Below the pieces are notes generated by a model. The model did not search any database and was not told where the DNA came from. It worked only from the letters and a program-made list of their open reading frames with translations. The position numbers were made by a program, and so were the translations under genes. From Pseudomonadota bacterium (lineage in GTDB: Bacteria > Pseudomonadota > Alphaproteobacteria > Sphingomonadales > Sphingomonadaceae): a DNA stretch of 64,000 nucleotides. Positions 1 to 8,951 of the stretch are shown in pieces. Position 1 is the first letter of the stretch. Every line of letters begins with the position of its first letter. The stretch lies in contig JAJZQN010000004.1 in assembly GCA_021847605.1 (NCBI GenBank), positions 97,057-161,056 on the forward strand, written 5' to 3'.

Positions 1-2
1 AT

Positions 3-374
3 GTCGATGATCAGGGCTATCTGTTCATAACCGATCGGGTATCGGACATGATCGTGTCGGGCGGAGTGAACATCTACCCGGCCGAAGCAGAGCATGTGCT
101 GCTGCGCCACCCCAAGGTTGCCGACATCGCGGTCGTCGCCGCGCCGAATGCGGAAATGGGAGAGGAAGCGCGTGCGCTGGTCATCCCGGCCGACCCCGCC
201 AATCCGCCCAGCGCCGACGAACTCAACGCCTTCTGCCGGGCGAGCCTAGCCGGATATAAATGTCCCCGTGGTTATGAAATGGTCGATGATATCGGCCGCA
301 CCGTCATGGGAAAGGTCAACAAGAAGGCATTGCGCCAGCGTTTCTGGCCTTCCGATCGAACGATCGGGGGCTGA
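3..374 (+). CDS. Acyl-CoA synthetase (AMP-binding family), C-terminal part; partial
   Basis: Only the last 123 codons are present; the gene begins left of the window. The visible part is the mobile C-terminal domain of the ANL (adenylate-forming) superfamily. It opens with the hinge region DRVSDMIVSGGVNIYPAEAE, in which the Asp-Arg pair and the GGxNIYPxEIE-like motif are hallmarks of acyl-CoA ligases. It ends with GKVNKK, which carries the conserved lysine needed for adenylation. The family activates a carboxylic acid with ATP and CoA. It lies 5 bp upstream of the PQQ dehydrogenase gene on the same strand, so it is probably the substrate-activating enzyme of the same operon. The acid it uses cannot be read from this fragment. 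Confidence 0.9.
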   Translation, partial: VDDQGYLFITDRVSDMIVSGGVNIYPAEAEHVLLRHPKVADIAVVAAPNAEMGEEARALVIPADPANPPSADELNAFCRASLAGYKCPRGYEMVDDIGRTVMGKVNKKALRQRFWPSDRTIGG

Positions 375-379
375 TCCGC

Positions 380-2467
380 ATGCGCCTTCGCACCCTGATC
401 CTGCCTGCTATCGCCTTGCTGGCCGCCTGTACGCCGGGGCATCAGGCGCGCCGCGACGGTCGTGACTGGCCCGGCTATGGCGGGATCGACGAAAATCACT
501 ACAGCCCGCTGACCGAAATCAACGACGGCAATGTCGGCAAGCTCGGCCTCGCATGGTCGCACGACATCAATGACGGCGGCAGCGCCCTGTCCGCGCCGAT
601 TGCAGTCAATGGCATCCTCTATTTCGCGTCGGGCTATGATCATGTCCGCGCGCTCGACGCCAGCAATGGGCGCGAACTCTGGCATGTCGACCTCAAAGCC
701 ACGCAAAAGGCCGGGCGCAAGATGCGGGGCGCATGGGGCATTCGTGGCCTTGCCTATGATGATGGCCAGATTTTCGTCGGCACCATCGACGGGCGCCTGA
801 CCGCCATCAACGCACGGACCGGCCATGTCGCATGGAGCGTCATGACCATCGGCAAGGATGACGAACGCTATATCAGCGGCGCGCCATGGACCTTCAGGGG
901 CAAGGTGCTGATCGGCCATGGCGGCGCGGATTTCGCGCCGATCCGCGGCTATGTCACCGCCTATGATCAGGCGACCGGGAAACAGCTTTGGCGCTTCCAT
1001 ACGGTGCCGGGCGACCCGACGCTGGGGTTCGAGAATAAGGCCATGGCCATGGCCGCCAAAACATGGACCGGCCAGTGGTGGAAATATGGCGGCGGCGGCA
1101 CGGCATGGAACGCCATGGCCTATGACCCCAAATATAACCGCATCTATATCGGCGTCGGCAATGGCAGCCCGTGGAACCGGAAGATCCGCTCGCCCGGCGG
1201 CGGGGACAATCTGTTCCTCTGCTCCATCGTGGCGCTGGATGCCGATACCGGCGAATATGTCTGGCATTATCAGACCAATCCCGGCGAAACATGGGACTTC
1301 AACAGCGCGATGGATATTGAGCTGACGCAGCTCACCATCGACGGCAAGCCCCGCGACGTGCTGATGCAGGCGCCCAAGAACGGCTTTTTCTACGTCATCG
1401 ACCGCGCCACCGGAAAGCTGATTTCGGCCCGCAATATCGTGCCGGTCAACTGGGCCAGCGGCATCGACGTCAAGAGCGGCCGCCCGATCGAAAACCCGGC
1501 CGCCCGCTACCCCGGCGGCAAGGCGGCGGTCGTCTACCCCTCCCCCTTTGGCGCCCATAATATCGAAGCGATGTCGTTCAATCCGCAAAGCGGCCTCGTC
1601 TATATCCCGGCGATGGATCAGGGCCGCGTCTATATCGACCCGGCGGAACCGCTGGCGACATGGAGGCATCTGGACGGCCAGCGGATCAGCGTCGGCACCG
1701 GCGCACCCCCGCCCGGCGTCGTGCCGGATCGCAAGGCGACCAGTTTCCTCATCGCTTGGAACCCGGTGACGCAGCGGGAGGCGTGGCGCATCCCCATGCC
1801 GGGCCTGCGCGGCGGCGGCGGCACGGCGACCACGGCGGGCAACCTGCTGTTTCAGGGCAATGCGTCGGGCAAATTCATGGCCTATGCCGCCAACAGCGGA
1901 AAGCCGCTCTGGTCGTTCGACGCGCAGACGGCGGTGATGGCGCAGCCCATCATCTACCGCGCCCGTGGCAAGGAATATGTGACGGTCATCGCCGGCGCCC
2001 GCTTCCCCAGCGCCATCGGCCTGCCCAGGGAATGGAATTACCGCACCCAGCAATGGCGCGTCCTGACCTTTGCCCTCGACGGCAGGGCAGCCCTGCCGCC
2101 GGTCGAGCCGGTCGACATGCCGGCCATCGACGATGCGGCACTCGCCATCGATCCGGCAAAGGCAACCCTTGGCGCCGCCGTTTTCGGCCAGCGCTGCTCC
2201 ATATGCCACGGCGCCAATGCCGTATCGGGCGGCGCCGCGCCAGACCTGCTGGCGTCCGGCGTGCCGATGGAGCGCGAGAGTTTCGAGAGCGTGCTGCATG
2301 ACGGCATGCTGGTCGAACGCGGCATGCCCCGTTTCGAGGAACTGACCGGGGACGAGCTCACCGGACTGCAACATTATCTCCGCCAACGCGCCCGTGAGGT
2401 GCTGGCCGCGCAAGCCGCGCGCCAGCCGGGCGACCAGACAGATAGAGGCTTGAATGAAGGTCAATGA
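380..2467 (+). CDS. PQQ-dependent quinohemoprotein dehydrogenase, predicted lipoprotein
   Basis: 695 residues. The N-terminus MRLRTLILPAIALLAAC looks like a lipoprotein signal (LAAC lipobox), so the enzyme should be periplasmic and membrane-anchored. An eight-bladed beta-propeller region is followed by a C-terminal cytochrome c domain with heme motif C606-S-I-C609-H610, the layout of type II quinohemoprotein alcohol dehydrogenases. Candidate calcium/PQQ ligands are N261 in GVGNGSPWN and the catalytic Asp D306 in ETWDFN. The vicinal Cys-Cys pair seen in most PQQ alcohol dehydrogenases is absent; that stretch reads MRGAWGIRG. It should oxidise an alcohol and pass electrons to the respiratory chain. 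Its stop overlaps the FadB-like gene by 14 bp. A paralogue with the same architecture lies at 15156-17198. Substrate unknown. Confidence 0.88.
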   Translation: MRLRTLILPAIALLAACTPGHQARRDGRDWPGYGGIDENHYSPLTEINDGNVGKLGLAWSHDINDGGSALSAPIAVNGILYFASGYDHVRALDASNGRELWHVDLKATQKAGRKMRGAWGIRGLAYDDGQIFVGTIDGRLTAINARTGHVAWSVMTIGKDDERYISGAPWTFRGKVLIGHGGADFAPIRGYVTAYDQATGKQLWRFHTVPGDPTLGFENKAMAMAAKTWTGQWWKYGGGGTAWNAMAYDPKYNRIYIGVGNGSPWNRKIRSPGGGDNLFLCSIVALDADTGEYVWHYQTNPGETWDFNSAMDIELTQLTIDGKPRDVLMQAPKNGFFYVIDRATGKLISARNIVPVNWASGIDVKSGRPIENPAARYPGGKAAVVYPSPFGAHNIEAMSFNPQSGLVYIPAMDQGRVYIDPAEPLATWRHLDGQRISVGTGAPPPGVVPDRKATSFLIAWNPVTQREAWRIPMPGLRGGGGTATTAGNLLFQGNASGKFMAYAANSGKPLWSFDAQTAVMAQPIIYRARGKEYVTVIAGARFPSAIGLPREWNYRTQQWRVLTFALDGRAALPPVEPVDMPAIDDAALAIDPAKATLGAAVFGQRCSICHGANAVSGGAAPDLLASGVPMERESFESVLHDGMLVERGMPRFEELTGDELTGLQHYLRQRAREVLAAQAARQPGDQTDRGLNEGQ

Positions 2468-4529
2468 CGTCGTCAGCTATGACGTGGACGGTTCCATCGC
2501 GGTCATCACCGTCAATTCCCCCCCGGTCAACGCGCTCTCCAACGCCGTCAGGCAGGGGGTAGCCGGTGCCATTCAGACGGCGATGGGCGATGCCGGTGTC
2601 GACGCGGTCGTCCTGATCTGCGAAGGGCGCACCTTCTTTGCCGGGGCGGACATCACCGAATTCGGCAAACCGCCGGTCGAACCGACGCTGCGCAACCTGC
2701 AGCTGATCGTCGAGAATACGACCAAGCCGGTGGTCGCCGCGATCCATGGCACCGCGCTGGGTGGTGGCCTTGAACTGGCGCTGGTCGCCCATTATCGCAT
2801 TGCCGTCCCTTCGGCCAAATGCGGCCTGCCCGAAGTCAATCTGGGCCTGTTGCCCGGTGCGGGCGGCACGCAGCGCTTGCCTCGCATCGTCGGCATTCCC
2901 AAGGCGCTGGACCTTATCACCGCTGGCACGCCCGTTTCGGCCAAGGCGGCGAAGGAAATGGGTCTGCTCGACGAACTGGCGACCGAAGGCAATTTGCGCG
3001 CCGACGCTATTGCCCTGGCGCAGCGCGTGCTGGACGAGGGCCGTCCGCTGTCCAAGGTCCGCGATCGCAGCGAGAAGCTGGACGAAGCACGCGGCAAGCC
3101 CGAAATCTTCGCCGATTTCCGCAAGGCCAATGCCCGCAAATTCCGTGGCTTCAATGCGCCCGAAAGCATCATCCGCTGTATCGAGGCGACGTTGGAGATG
3201 CGTTTCGAGGACGGCATGACGTTCGAGCGCCAGCTGTTCAACGAGTTGCAGGCCGACAGCCAGTCCGCCGCCCAGCGCCATGTCTTCTTCGCCGAGCGTC
3301 AGGCGGCCAAGGTCGACGGCATCCCCGCTGACACCGCCATCCTGCCCATCGCCAAGGTCGGCGTGATCGGCGCGGGCACCATGGGCGGCGGCATTGCGAT
3401 GAATTTCGCCAATGCCGGCATTCCCGTCACCCTCGTCGAAACCAGCGAAGAAGCGCTGAACCGCGGCCTTGGCATCATCCGCAAAAATTATGAGACGACC
3501 GCATCGAAAGGCAAGATGCGGATGGAGGATGTGGACGGCCGCATGGCGCTGTTCACGCCCTCCGTCTCCCTGTCCGACCTCGCCGATTGCGACCTCATCA
3601 TCGAAGCGGTGTTCGAACAGATCGATGTGAAGCGGGACGTGTTCGGCAAACTCGACGCCATCGCGAAGCCCGGCGCGATCCTCGCCACCAATACCAGCTA
3701 TCTCGACATTGACGACATCGCCGCCGCGACCGGCCGACCGCAGGATGTTCTGGGCCTGCATTTCTTCTCGCCCGCCAATGTCATGAAATTGCTGGAGGTC
3801 GTCCGCACCAAGGATAGCCGACCCGAAATCGTCGCCACCGCGATGAAGCTGGCCAAGACCATCGGCAAGATCGGCGTGCTGGTCGGTAACGGCTTCGGCT
3901 TCGTGGGCAACCGCATCCTCGCCGCCCGCAATACGCAGGCCGATCAACTGGTGCTGGAGGGCGCGACGCCGTGGGCGGTCGACAAGGTTCTCTATGATTT
4001 CGGTTTCGCCATGGGCCATTTCCAGATGCGCGATCTGGTCGGCCTCGACGTCGGCTGGAACCGGGAAAAGACCGCATCGGCCAATGTCCGCGAGATATTG
4101 AACGAAATGGGTCGCCATGGGCAGAAATCGCGTGGCGGCTATTATGATTATGACGAAAACCGCAAACAGACGCCCTCCCCCATCGCCATGCAGGTGATCG
4201 AGGATTTCGCCGCGAAACAGGGCATCGCCCGCCGCGACGTCAGCGATCGGGAAATTCATGACCGCATCCTATTCGCCATGGTGAATGAGGGCGCCCGCAT
4301 TCTGGACGAAGGCATCGCATCACGCGCGTCGGACGTCGATATCGTCTGGATCACCGGCTATGGCTGGCCCAAATATCGCGGCGGCCCGATGTTCTGGGCC
4401 GACCTGCAAGGGCTGCCCGTGGTGCTGGACAGACTCAAGGCGTTGCAGGCCGCGCATGGTGACGCCTTCGCGCCCTCTGCGTTGATCGAGCGGCTCGTCG
4501 CTCAGGACAAAGGGTTCAAGGACGCATGA
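2454..4529 (+). CDS. Fused enoyl-CoA hydratase / 3-hydroxyacyl-CoA dehydrogenase (FadB/FadJ-like)
   Basis: 691 residues. The N-terminal crotonase domain (about 1-190) has the oxyanion-hole segment [19 protein letters not shown] and [20 protein letters not shown], with both catalytic glutamates present. The 3-hydroxyacyl-CoA dehydrogenase part starts with the Rossmann motif G306-A-G-T-M-G311 and contains [18 protein letters not shown] with the catalytic His, followed by the C-terminal dimerisation domains. It would hydrate an enoyl-CoA and oxidise the 3-hydroxyacyl-CoA with NAD+. It overlaps the upstream dehydrogenase by 14 bp and the thiolase-like gene by 4 bp (ATGA). In context it belongs to a beta-oxidation-like step of the island rather than to housekeeping fatty-acid oxidation, where FadA would normally be adjacent. 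Confidence 0.93.
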   Translation: MKVNDVVSYDVDGSIAVITVNSPPVNALSNAVRQGVAGAIQTAMGDAGVDAVVLICEGRTFFAGADITEFGKPPVEPTLRNLQLIVENTTKPVVAAIHGTALGGGLELALVAHYRIAVPSAKCGLPEVNLGLLPGAGGTQRLPRIVGIPKALDLITAGTPVSAKAAKEMGLLDELATEGNLRADAIALAQRVLDEGRPLSKVRDRSEKLDEARGKPEIFADFRKANARKFRGFNAPESIIRCIEATLEMRFEDGMTFERQLFNELQADSQSAAQRHVFFAERQAAKVDGIPADTAILPIAKVGVIGAGTMGGGIAMNFANAGIPVTLVETSEEALNRGLGIIRKNYETTASKGKMRMEDVDGRMALFTPSVSLSDLADCDLIIEAVFEQIDVKRDVFGKLDAIAKPGAILATNTSYLDIDDIAAATGRPQDVLGLHFFSPANVMKLLEVVRTKDSRPEIVATAMKLAKTIGKIGVLVGNGFGFVGNRILAARNTQADQLVLEGATPWAVDKVLYDFGFAMGHFQMRDLVGLDVGWNREKTASANVREILNEMGRHGQKSRGGYYDYDENRKQTPSPIAMQVIEDFAAKQGIARRDVSDREIHDRILFAMVNEGARILDEGIASRASDVDIVWITGYGWPKYRGGPMFWADLQGLPVVLDRLKALQAAHGDAFAPSALIERLVAQDKGFKDA

Positions 4530-5677
4530 TGAAGGGGAACAGGATCGCCGTCACCGGCGTGGGCGAAACGCCGTTTCTGCGCAAGGGCGAAGAAACGGTG
4601 ATGCAGATGATGACCCGCGCCAGTCTGGCCGCCATCGCCGACGCGGGCCTGACACCTGCGGACATCGACGGCTATGTCAGCAACAAATATGCGGGCCATC
4701 CGTCCGAGGAGGTCGCCCATGCCATCGGCGCGGGCGAGCGGCGCTTTACCGCCGTGGCCGATACCGCCGGGGGGACGGCGACCACGGGCGACGCGCTACG
4801 GCTGGCGCAACTGGCGATCGAGGCGGGTCTGGCCCGGCATATCCTGATCCCCTACGCCATTCGTTCGACCAAACCGGGCGGCGTCTATGGCTTCCATGCC
4901 CGCGAACCGCAAAAGGCGGGCCTTGAAATGCCGGTCGGCTTCTTTGGACAGCCCACCTATTTCGCGACCATGGCCAATCGCTACGATCATGAATTTGGCC
5001 TCAGCGAAGAGGAACTGGCCTCCGTCGCCATCACCTATCGCGCATGGGCGACAAAGACGCCCCATGCCCAGCGGCGCGACCCGATGGACCTTGACGGCTA
5101 TCGGCAAAGCCCGATGATTTCCACGCCGCTGCGCGCCGCCGATTGCTGCCTCACCACCGATGCGGGCTGCGCCTATGTCGTCAGCTCGGTCGAAGCGGCG
5201 CGCGACCTGCCCCATCCGGTCGTGTCGGTGCAGGGCGTCGGCATAGGCTATAATAATTATCCCCATGGCGTGCTGTTTTCTCAGAAGCCCTGCACCTTCG
5301 ACTATCCCGGCTGGGAATCGGCGGCGCAGGCCTATGCCATGGCGGGCGTCGATCCCAAGGATCTCGACCTTGCGCAGGTCTATGACGGCTTCTCCATCTC
5401 CGCCATCGTACAGACCGAAATGCTGGGCCTGTGCGACCGGGGCGAGGGCGGGCGCTTTTACGCCGCCGGTCACGGCATGCCGGGTGGGTGCATGCCGATC
5501 AACACCAGCGGCGGCCATATGTCGGGCGGCTATGTCCCCGGCATCAACCTGCTGATCGAGGCGGTACGCCAGTTGCGCGGGCAGGAGGGCGACCGGCAGG
5601 TGCCCGATGCGCGCCTGTGCGCCGTCGCCGGCCTTGGCGGCAACAATCATTCCACCACCATTTTGGCGAGGGGCTGA
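4526..5677 (+). CDS. Thiolase-fold protein (SCP2/lipid-transfer-protein type, possible Ltp2-like aldolase)
   Basis: 383 residues of the thiolase/SCP2-thiolase family. It ends with the family motif GLGGNNHSTT. The N-terminal nucleophilic cysteine of true thiolases is missing: the corresponding stretch reads VADTAGGTATTGDAL. Instead it has DLAQVYDGFSI with Y286, resembling the Tyr-containing motif of Ltp2-type retro-aldolases, which cleave a branched hydroxyacyl-CoA with the help of a DUF35 protein. A DUF35 gene follows 2 bp downstream, which is exactly that pairing. The 4-bp ATGA overlap with the FadB-like gene points to translational coupling. I infer carbon-carbon cleavage of a 3-hydroxyacyl- or 3-ketoacyl-CoA, with the aldolase alternative favoured by the missing Cys. 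Confidence 0.8.
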   Translation: MMKGNRIAVTGVGETPFLRKGEETVMQMMTRASLAAIADAGLTPADIDGYVSNKYAGHPSEEVAHAIGAGERRFTAVADTAGGTATTGDALRLAQLAIEAGLARHILIPYAIRSTKPGGVYGFHAREPQKAGLEMPVGFFGQPTYFATMANRYDHEFGLSEEELASVAITYRAWATKTPHAQRRDPMDLDGYRQSPMISTPLRAADCCLTTDAGCAYVVSSVEAARDLPHPVVSVQGVGIGYNNYPHGVLFSQKPCTFDYPGWESAAQAYAMAGVDPKDLDLAQVYDGFSISAIVQTEMLGLCDRGEGGRFYAAGHGMPGGCMPINTSGGHMSGGYVPGINLLIEAVRQLRGQEGDRQVPDARLCAVAGLGGNNHSTTILARG

Positions 5678-5679
5678 TC

Positions 5680-6096
5680 ATGGGCATTCCCATTTATCCC
5701 GTACATCTGGAAGACCCGTTGTTTCAGGGCTTTTACGATGGCCTCGACGCAGGCGAACTGCGCATTACCGCCGACGCGGAAACCGGCGAATGGATCTGGT
5801 ATCCGCCCGAAGTCGTACCGGGCAAGCCGGATGCGGTGCTGGAATGGCGCGCCGTGTCGGGCGAGGGACAGGCCTACACCTATACCGTCGTGACCCGCAG
5901 CCTGTTGCCCGGCGACCATAAGGCGGAAGTCCCTTTCACCGTGATCCTGTTCGAACCGGACGATGCGCCCGGCGTTCGGGTGGCGGGCATATTGGTCGAT
6001 GATGAGGGCGTGGAGCCGAAATGCGGCATGCGGCTGCGCTTTCGCCCCGTCGAGGCGGGCGATCATCGCATTCCCGGTTTCGCCCCGGTGCGCTGA
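5680..6096 (+). CDS. DUF35 OB-fold protein, partner of the thiolase-fold protein
   Basis: 138 residues. The start ATG lies 2 bp after the upstream stop. The pattern PLFQGFYDGLDAGELRI followed by an OB-fold beta region (YTYTVVTR, VPFTVILFEPDD, VRVAGILVDD) and the closing RLRFRPVE is that of DUF35 acyl-CoA-associated proteins. These normally carry an N-terminal rubredoxin-like zinc ribbon with four cysteines. Here that segment reads ITADAETGEWIWYPPEVVPG and has no cysteine, so the zinc site has been lost. In known pairs the DUF35 subunit binds the thiolase/Ltp2 partner and helps position the CoA substrate. I infer the same here. Only one cysteine occurs in the whole protein (PKCGMR). Confidence 0.8.
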   Translation: MGIPIYPVHLEDPLFQGFYDGLDAGELRITADAETGEWIWYPPEVVPGKPDAVLEWRAVSGEGQAYTYTVVTRSLLPGDHKAEVPFTVILFEPDDAPGVRVAGILVDDEGVEPKCGMRLRFRPVEAGDHRIPGFAPVR

Positions 6097-6107
6097 AAGG
6101 ATCGGCG

Positions 6108-7148
6108 ATGCTGGATCGGCGGGACATGATGATGGGCGGCGCGGCACTTGCGCTGGCGGGTTGTACCGGTATGACGGGTCGTCCTCGTGGCGGCGCGCTT
6201 ATCCCCTCTGCCATAACGCCGGACGCCTTCACCCCGATCCTCACCGACCTGCCCCATGCCGAGGGGGCAGCGACCGCGCCGGACGGCAGCCTCTATTTCT
6301 CTGGCGGCGGCGGTGCGGTCGGGGTGCGCAGCAAGGACGGACAGGTGCGTCAGGTCGGTACCCCGCTGATGCCCACGGGACTTGCCGTCGATGCGCAGGG
6401 CCGGGTTATCGTCGCCAATATGGGCTTGCTCAACAAGGGGCCGGGGCCGCTGCAACGGGTCGATGTCGCAACCGGAACCGTCGAAACGCTGGTCGATCGG
6501 CTGGAGGGACGGACGTTGGTCGCCTCCAACGGTCCGGTCGCGGCGCGCGATGGCTGGCTTTACTGTACGCACAGCACATGGGGGCCGGTCGCCAATATCG
6601 GCACGACACAGGCGCAGGGCTTCATCTATGCGGTTGCGCCCGATGGAACGGCGTCCATCGTGGCGCGTGACCTGCGCGGTGCCAACGGCCTGTGCCTGTC
6701 TCCTGACGAGCGCCATCTTTATTGCGCGCTGACGGCCGAGGGGCGCATTCGTCGCTGGCGCCGGGGAACCGACGGCCTGCTTTCCGATCCGCAGGACTTC
6801 GGTCCGCCGCTCGGCGACGTCACGCCCGATCAGGGGTTCAGGGACATCATGGCGCTATCGCCCGACCAACGCGCCACGCTGGGCTATTGCGACGGCATCG
6901 CCTTCGACAGTGCGGGCAATTTGTGGATCACCCTGCCCTTTGCCAACCGGATCGTGGCGCTGACACCGGATGGGCGGAAGGTCGATGTCATCCATGATCC
7001 CGAAGGACGCATCATCGCCACGCCGACCAATCTGTGCTGGGGCGGTCGCGATCTGCGCACGCTGACCATCGTATCGCGTGGCAAGGGCATGATCGTTCAG
7101 GGTCGCACCGACATAGCCGGAGCGCCGCTCGCCAACTGGCCGACCTGA
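6108..7148 (+). CDS. SMP-30/gluconolactonase-like beta-propeller protein, exported
   Basis: 346 residues from the ATG at 6108, which has GAAAGGA about 6 nt upstream and lies 11 bp after the DUF35 stop. The N-terminus MLDRRDMMMGGAALALAGCTG combines a twin Arg with a hydrophobic stretch and a Cys, so it looks like a Tat- or Sec-exported lipoprotein. The body has repeated propeller strands (APDGSLYFSGGGGAVGV, GLAVDAQGRVIVANMG, ANGLCLSPDERHLYCALT, CDGIAFDSAGNLWITLPF) typical of SMP-30/strictosidine-synthase-like lactonases. It may open a lactone; with a flavin monooxygenase in the same island this would fit a Baeyer-Villiger-type route, but that is inference. Last gene of the rightward left operon. 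Confidence 0.8.
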   Translation: MLDRRDMMMGGAALALAGCTGMTGRPRGGALIPSAITPDAFTPILTDLPHAEGAATAPDGSLYFSGGGGAVGVRSKDGQVRQVGTPLMPTGLAVDAQGRVIVANMGLLNKGPGPLQRVDVATGTVETLVDRLEGRTLVASNGPVAARDGWLYCTHSTWGPVANIGTTQAQGFIYAVAPDGTASIVARDLRGANGLCLSPDERHLYCALTAEGRIRRWRRGTDGLLSDPQDFGPPLGDVTPDQGFRDIMALSPDQRATLGYCDGIAFDSAGNLWITLPFANRIVALTPDGRKVDVIHDPEGRIIATPTNLCWGGRDLRTLTIVSRGKGMIVQGRTDIAGAPLANWPT

Positions 7149-7163
7149 CGGCGGTCTTTGGCT

Positions 7164-7293
7164 GCATCAATATTTCGCTGTCCTACGCCTTTGTGGCCGG
7201 GGCAATATTGATGACACGGCCGTCGCGGCTTTTCGATCATGTCAGAGAAAGGAAAGAAAATTTCAAAATCGCCGGGAAATATGGGAAGCTAAG
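7164..7293 (-). repeat. Dispersed two-block intergenic element, copy 1 (inverted)
   Basis: Between two convergent genes. On the minus strand, block 1 (7293-7264) begins CTTAGCTTCCCATATTTCCC and continues into GGCGATTTTG. Block 2 (7187-7164) begins CGTAGGACAGC and continues through ATATTGATGC. The blocks start 106 bp apart. The same two blocks recur at 14988-15143 and 63761-63904. The rest of this 178-bp gap shows nothing else I can name. Confidence 0.7.
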
Positions 7294-7326
7294 CCGATCC
7301 TTTCCAACGAATCGCCGGGATGCCGG

Positions 7327-8304
7327 TCAGTCGATTTCGACCACCACCTTGCCCATCGCCTTGCGATCCATCACCCACCGGATCGCGGCGGCAGCCTCGT
7401 CGAGGGCAAAGCGATGGCTGATCTCGGGTCGCAGATGCCCGGCCCGATACCAGTCATAAAGGGTCGCGACATTATCGGCATTGGCGGCCGGTTCGCGCGT
7501 CAGAAATGCTCCCCAAAACACGCCGATGATCGCCGCCCCCTTCACCAGCGGCAGATTGAGCGGCAGCGCCGGAATATCGCCAGCGGCAAAGCCGATCACC
7601 AGATAGCGGCCATCCCATGCCATCGCCCGAAATGCCGGATCGGCCAATGCCCCGCCGACCGGATCGAATATCACATCGACGCCCCGTCCATCGGTTGCGG
7701 ACCGCAACGCCGATTTCAGGTCATCCTGACCATAATCGATCAGCACATCAGCGCCATGCGCCTGTGCCAATGCAAGTTTTTCCGCACTGGAAGCCGCCGC
7801 GATCACCCGCGCGCCCATCTGCTTGCCGACTTCGATGGCGGCCAGCCCGACGCCGCCCGCCGCGCCCAGCACCAGCAGCGTCTCGCCCGGCTGCAACCGT
7901 CCCCGCTGGCGCAGGGCATGAAGCGCCGTACCGTAAACCATGGTGAAGCCCGACGCGACGTCGAACGGCATGTCATCGGGAATGGCAAAACAGCGTCCCG
8001 CATCCACCATCACCTCTTCGGCAAAGGCGCCCCAGGTCGTCATCGCCGCAATCCGGTCGCCGGGGCGGAACTGCGTCACACCCTCGCCCACCGCATCCAC
8101 GATCCCCGCTGCCTCGCTGCCCGGACTGAAGGGTAGCGGCGGCTTGGTCTGATAGAGGTCGCGGATGATCAGGCTGTCAGGAAAATTGACGCTCGCCGCC
8201 TTCACCCGCATCCTGATCGCACCCGGTCCGGGCTGAGGCGACGGGCGATCCCGCATGACCAGCGTTTCGGGCAGTCCATGCGCCTCGCACATCAGCGCCC
8301 GCAT
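7327..8304 (-). CDS. Quinone-oxidoreductase-like MDR family NADPH dehydrogenase
   Basis: 325 residues. The medium-chain dehydrogenase/reductase pattern is clear: GroES-like N-terminal half (PGPGAIRMRVKAASVNFPD, SPGSEAAGIVDAVGEGV, GDRIAAM), then the Rossmann motif VLGAAGGVGLAAIEVGKQMGA, and KVVVEID at the C-terminus. The zinc ligands of alcohol dehydrogenases are absent, as in zeta-crystallin/Qor-type reductases and enoyl-thioester reductases. It starts 3 bp after the SnoaL-like gene and is the last gene of the leftward operon from 13993. A role in reducing an enone or enoyl-CoA intermediate is plausible but not shown. Confidence 0.88.
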   Translation of the reverse strand: MRALMCEAHGLPETLVMRDRPSPQPGPGAIRMRVKAASVNFPDSLIIRDLYQTKPPLPFSPGSEAAGIVDAVGEGVTQFRPGDRIAAMTTWGAFAEEVMVDAGRCFAIPDDMPFDVASGFTMVYGTALHALRQRGRLQPGETLLVLGAAGGVGLAAIEVGKQMGARVIAAASSAEKLALAQAHGADVLIDYGQDDLKSALRSATDGRGVDVIFDPVGGALADPAFRAMAWDGRYLVIGFAAGDIPALPLNLPLVKGAAIIGVFWGAFLTREPAANADNVATLYDWYRAGHLRPEISHRFALDEAAAAIRWVMDRKAMGKVVVEID

Positions 8305-8307
8305 GGC

Positions 8308-8949
8308 TCAGCTCGCCTGAAACTGTTGCTGCATGCGGTAATAATCGTCGTTGGGATATTTCTCGCTATGCTGCCCGGCCGGCCAGTCGGCATAGGGTGT
8401 CGCGGCAGGTTGCGGGGCAGAGGTGTAATCCGACAGGCCACGACGGCGAATAATCTTCCACACGCCATCCCGCCGTTCCAGATCGTCGAGATAGCGGCCC
8501 TGAAAAAACACATCCTCCTCGCCGCCGCCTTCCTTGGCATCGCGGCGGTGCTGGGCGAAATAATAGCATTCGGAAAAGGCCCGGTCGCCTTTCACCTCCA
8601 CGGACACATTGCTGATATGGTGGCACGCATATTTGAGGCCGGAAATGATCTTGAACGCAAAGCCGACAAAATCGGACGACTTGCCGTCGAACTTCCCATG
8701 TTTATGCGTCGATTCCGGCCAGAACAGCGAGCGCAGCAGCGCTTCGTCCGCCCGGTCGTTGGCGCGGGCATAGGCATAGAGCAATTCGGTGATGGCCTGC
8801 TTGGATTCCATCACATCCAGCCGTTCGGCCATGTCCATAGCCTTGCCCTTTCCTTTCGGCGCTGCCGCCGAAGCATCGGCAGCGACGGCCATACCGACGG
8901 GCAGCGCCAGCATGGCGGCGATGGCGGTGCGACGATTGCGTGTATCCAT
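8308..8949 (-). CDS. SnoaL-like (NTF2-fold) protein with signal peptide
   Basis: 213 residues from the ATG at 8949. This start was chosen because GGGAGA lies about 6 nt upstream; the in-frame ATG at 8955 is too close to it. The N-terminus MDTRNRRTAIAAMLALPVGM followed by a small-residue stretch is a likely export signal. The mature part is a SnoaL-type alpha+beta barrel (ITELLYAYARANDRADEALL, then CHHISNVSVEV, FSECYYFAQH and VWKIIRRRG). Such proteins act as small dehydratases, isomerases or hydrolases. It overlaps or abuts the flavin monooxygenase gene upstream. The role is unknown. Confidence 0.75.
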   Translation of the reverse strand: MDTRNRRTAIAAMLALPVGMAVAADASAAAPKGKGKAMDMAERLDVMESKQAITELLYAYARANDRADEALLRSLFWPESTHKHGKFDGKSSDFVGFAFKIISGLKYACHHISNVSVEVKGDRAFSECYYFAQHRRDAKEGGGEEDVFFQGRYLDDLERRDGVWKIIRRRGLSDYTSAPQPAATPYADWPAGQHSEKYPNDDYYRMQQQFQAS

Positions 8950-8951
8950 GG

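Noticed and set aside
272..2464. A 730-codon open frame antisense to the first PQQ dehydrogenase
   Set aside because: It lacks any recognisable domain. Long antisense frames are common in high-GC DNA, and the plus-strand frame has clear PQQ and heme motifs.
2358..4259. A 633-codon antisense open frame over the FadB-like gene
   Set aside because: No family pattern; low-complexity His/Arg/Gln-rich translation typical of a GC-bias shadow.
7264..7293. Reading block 1 of the repeat as an MraZ-type box because GGGA occurs twice
   Set aside because: The two GGGA units are 9 bp apart rather than the spacing I recall for MraZ, and there is no cell-division cluster nearby.
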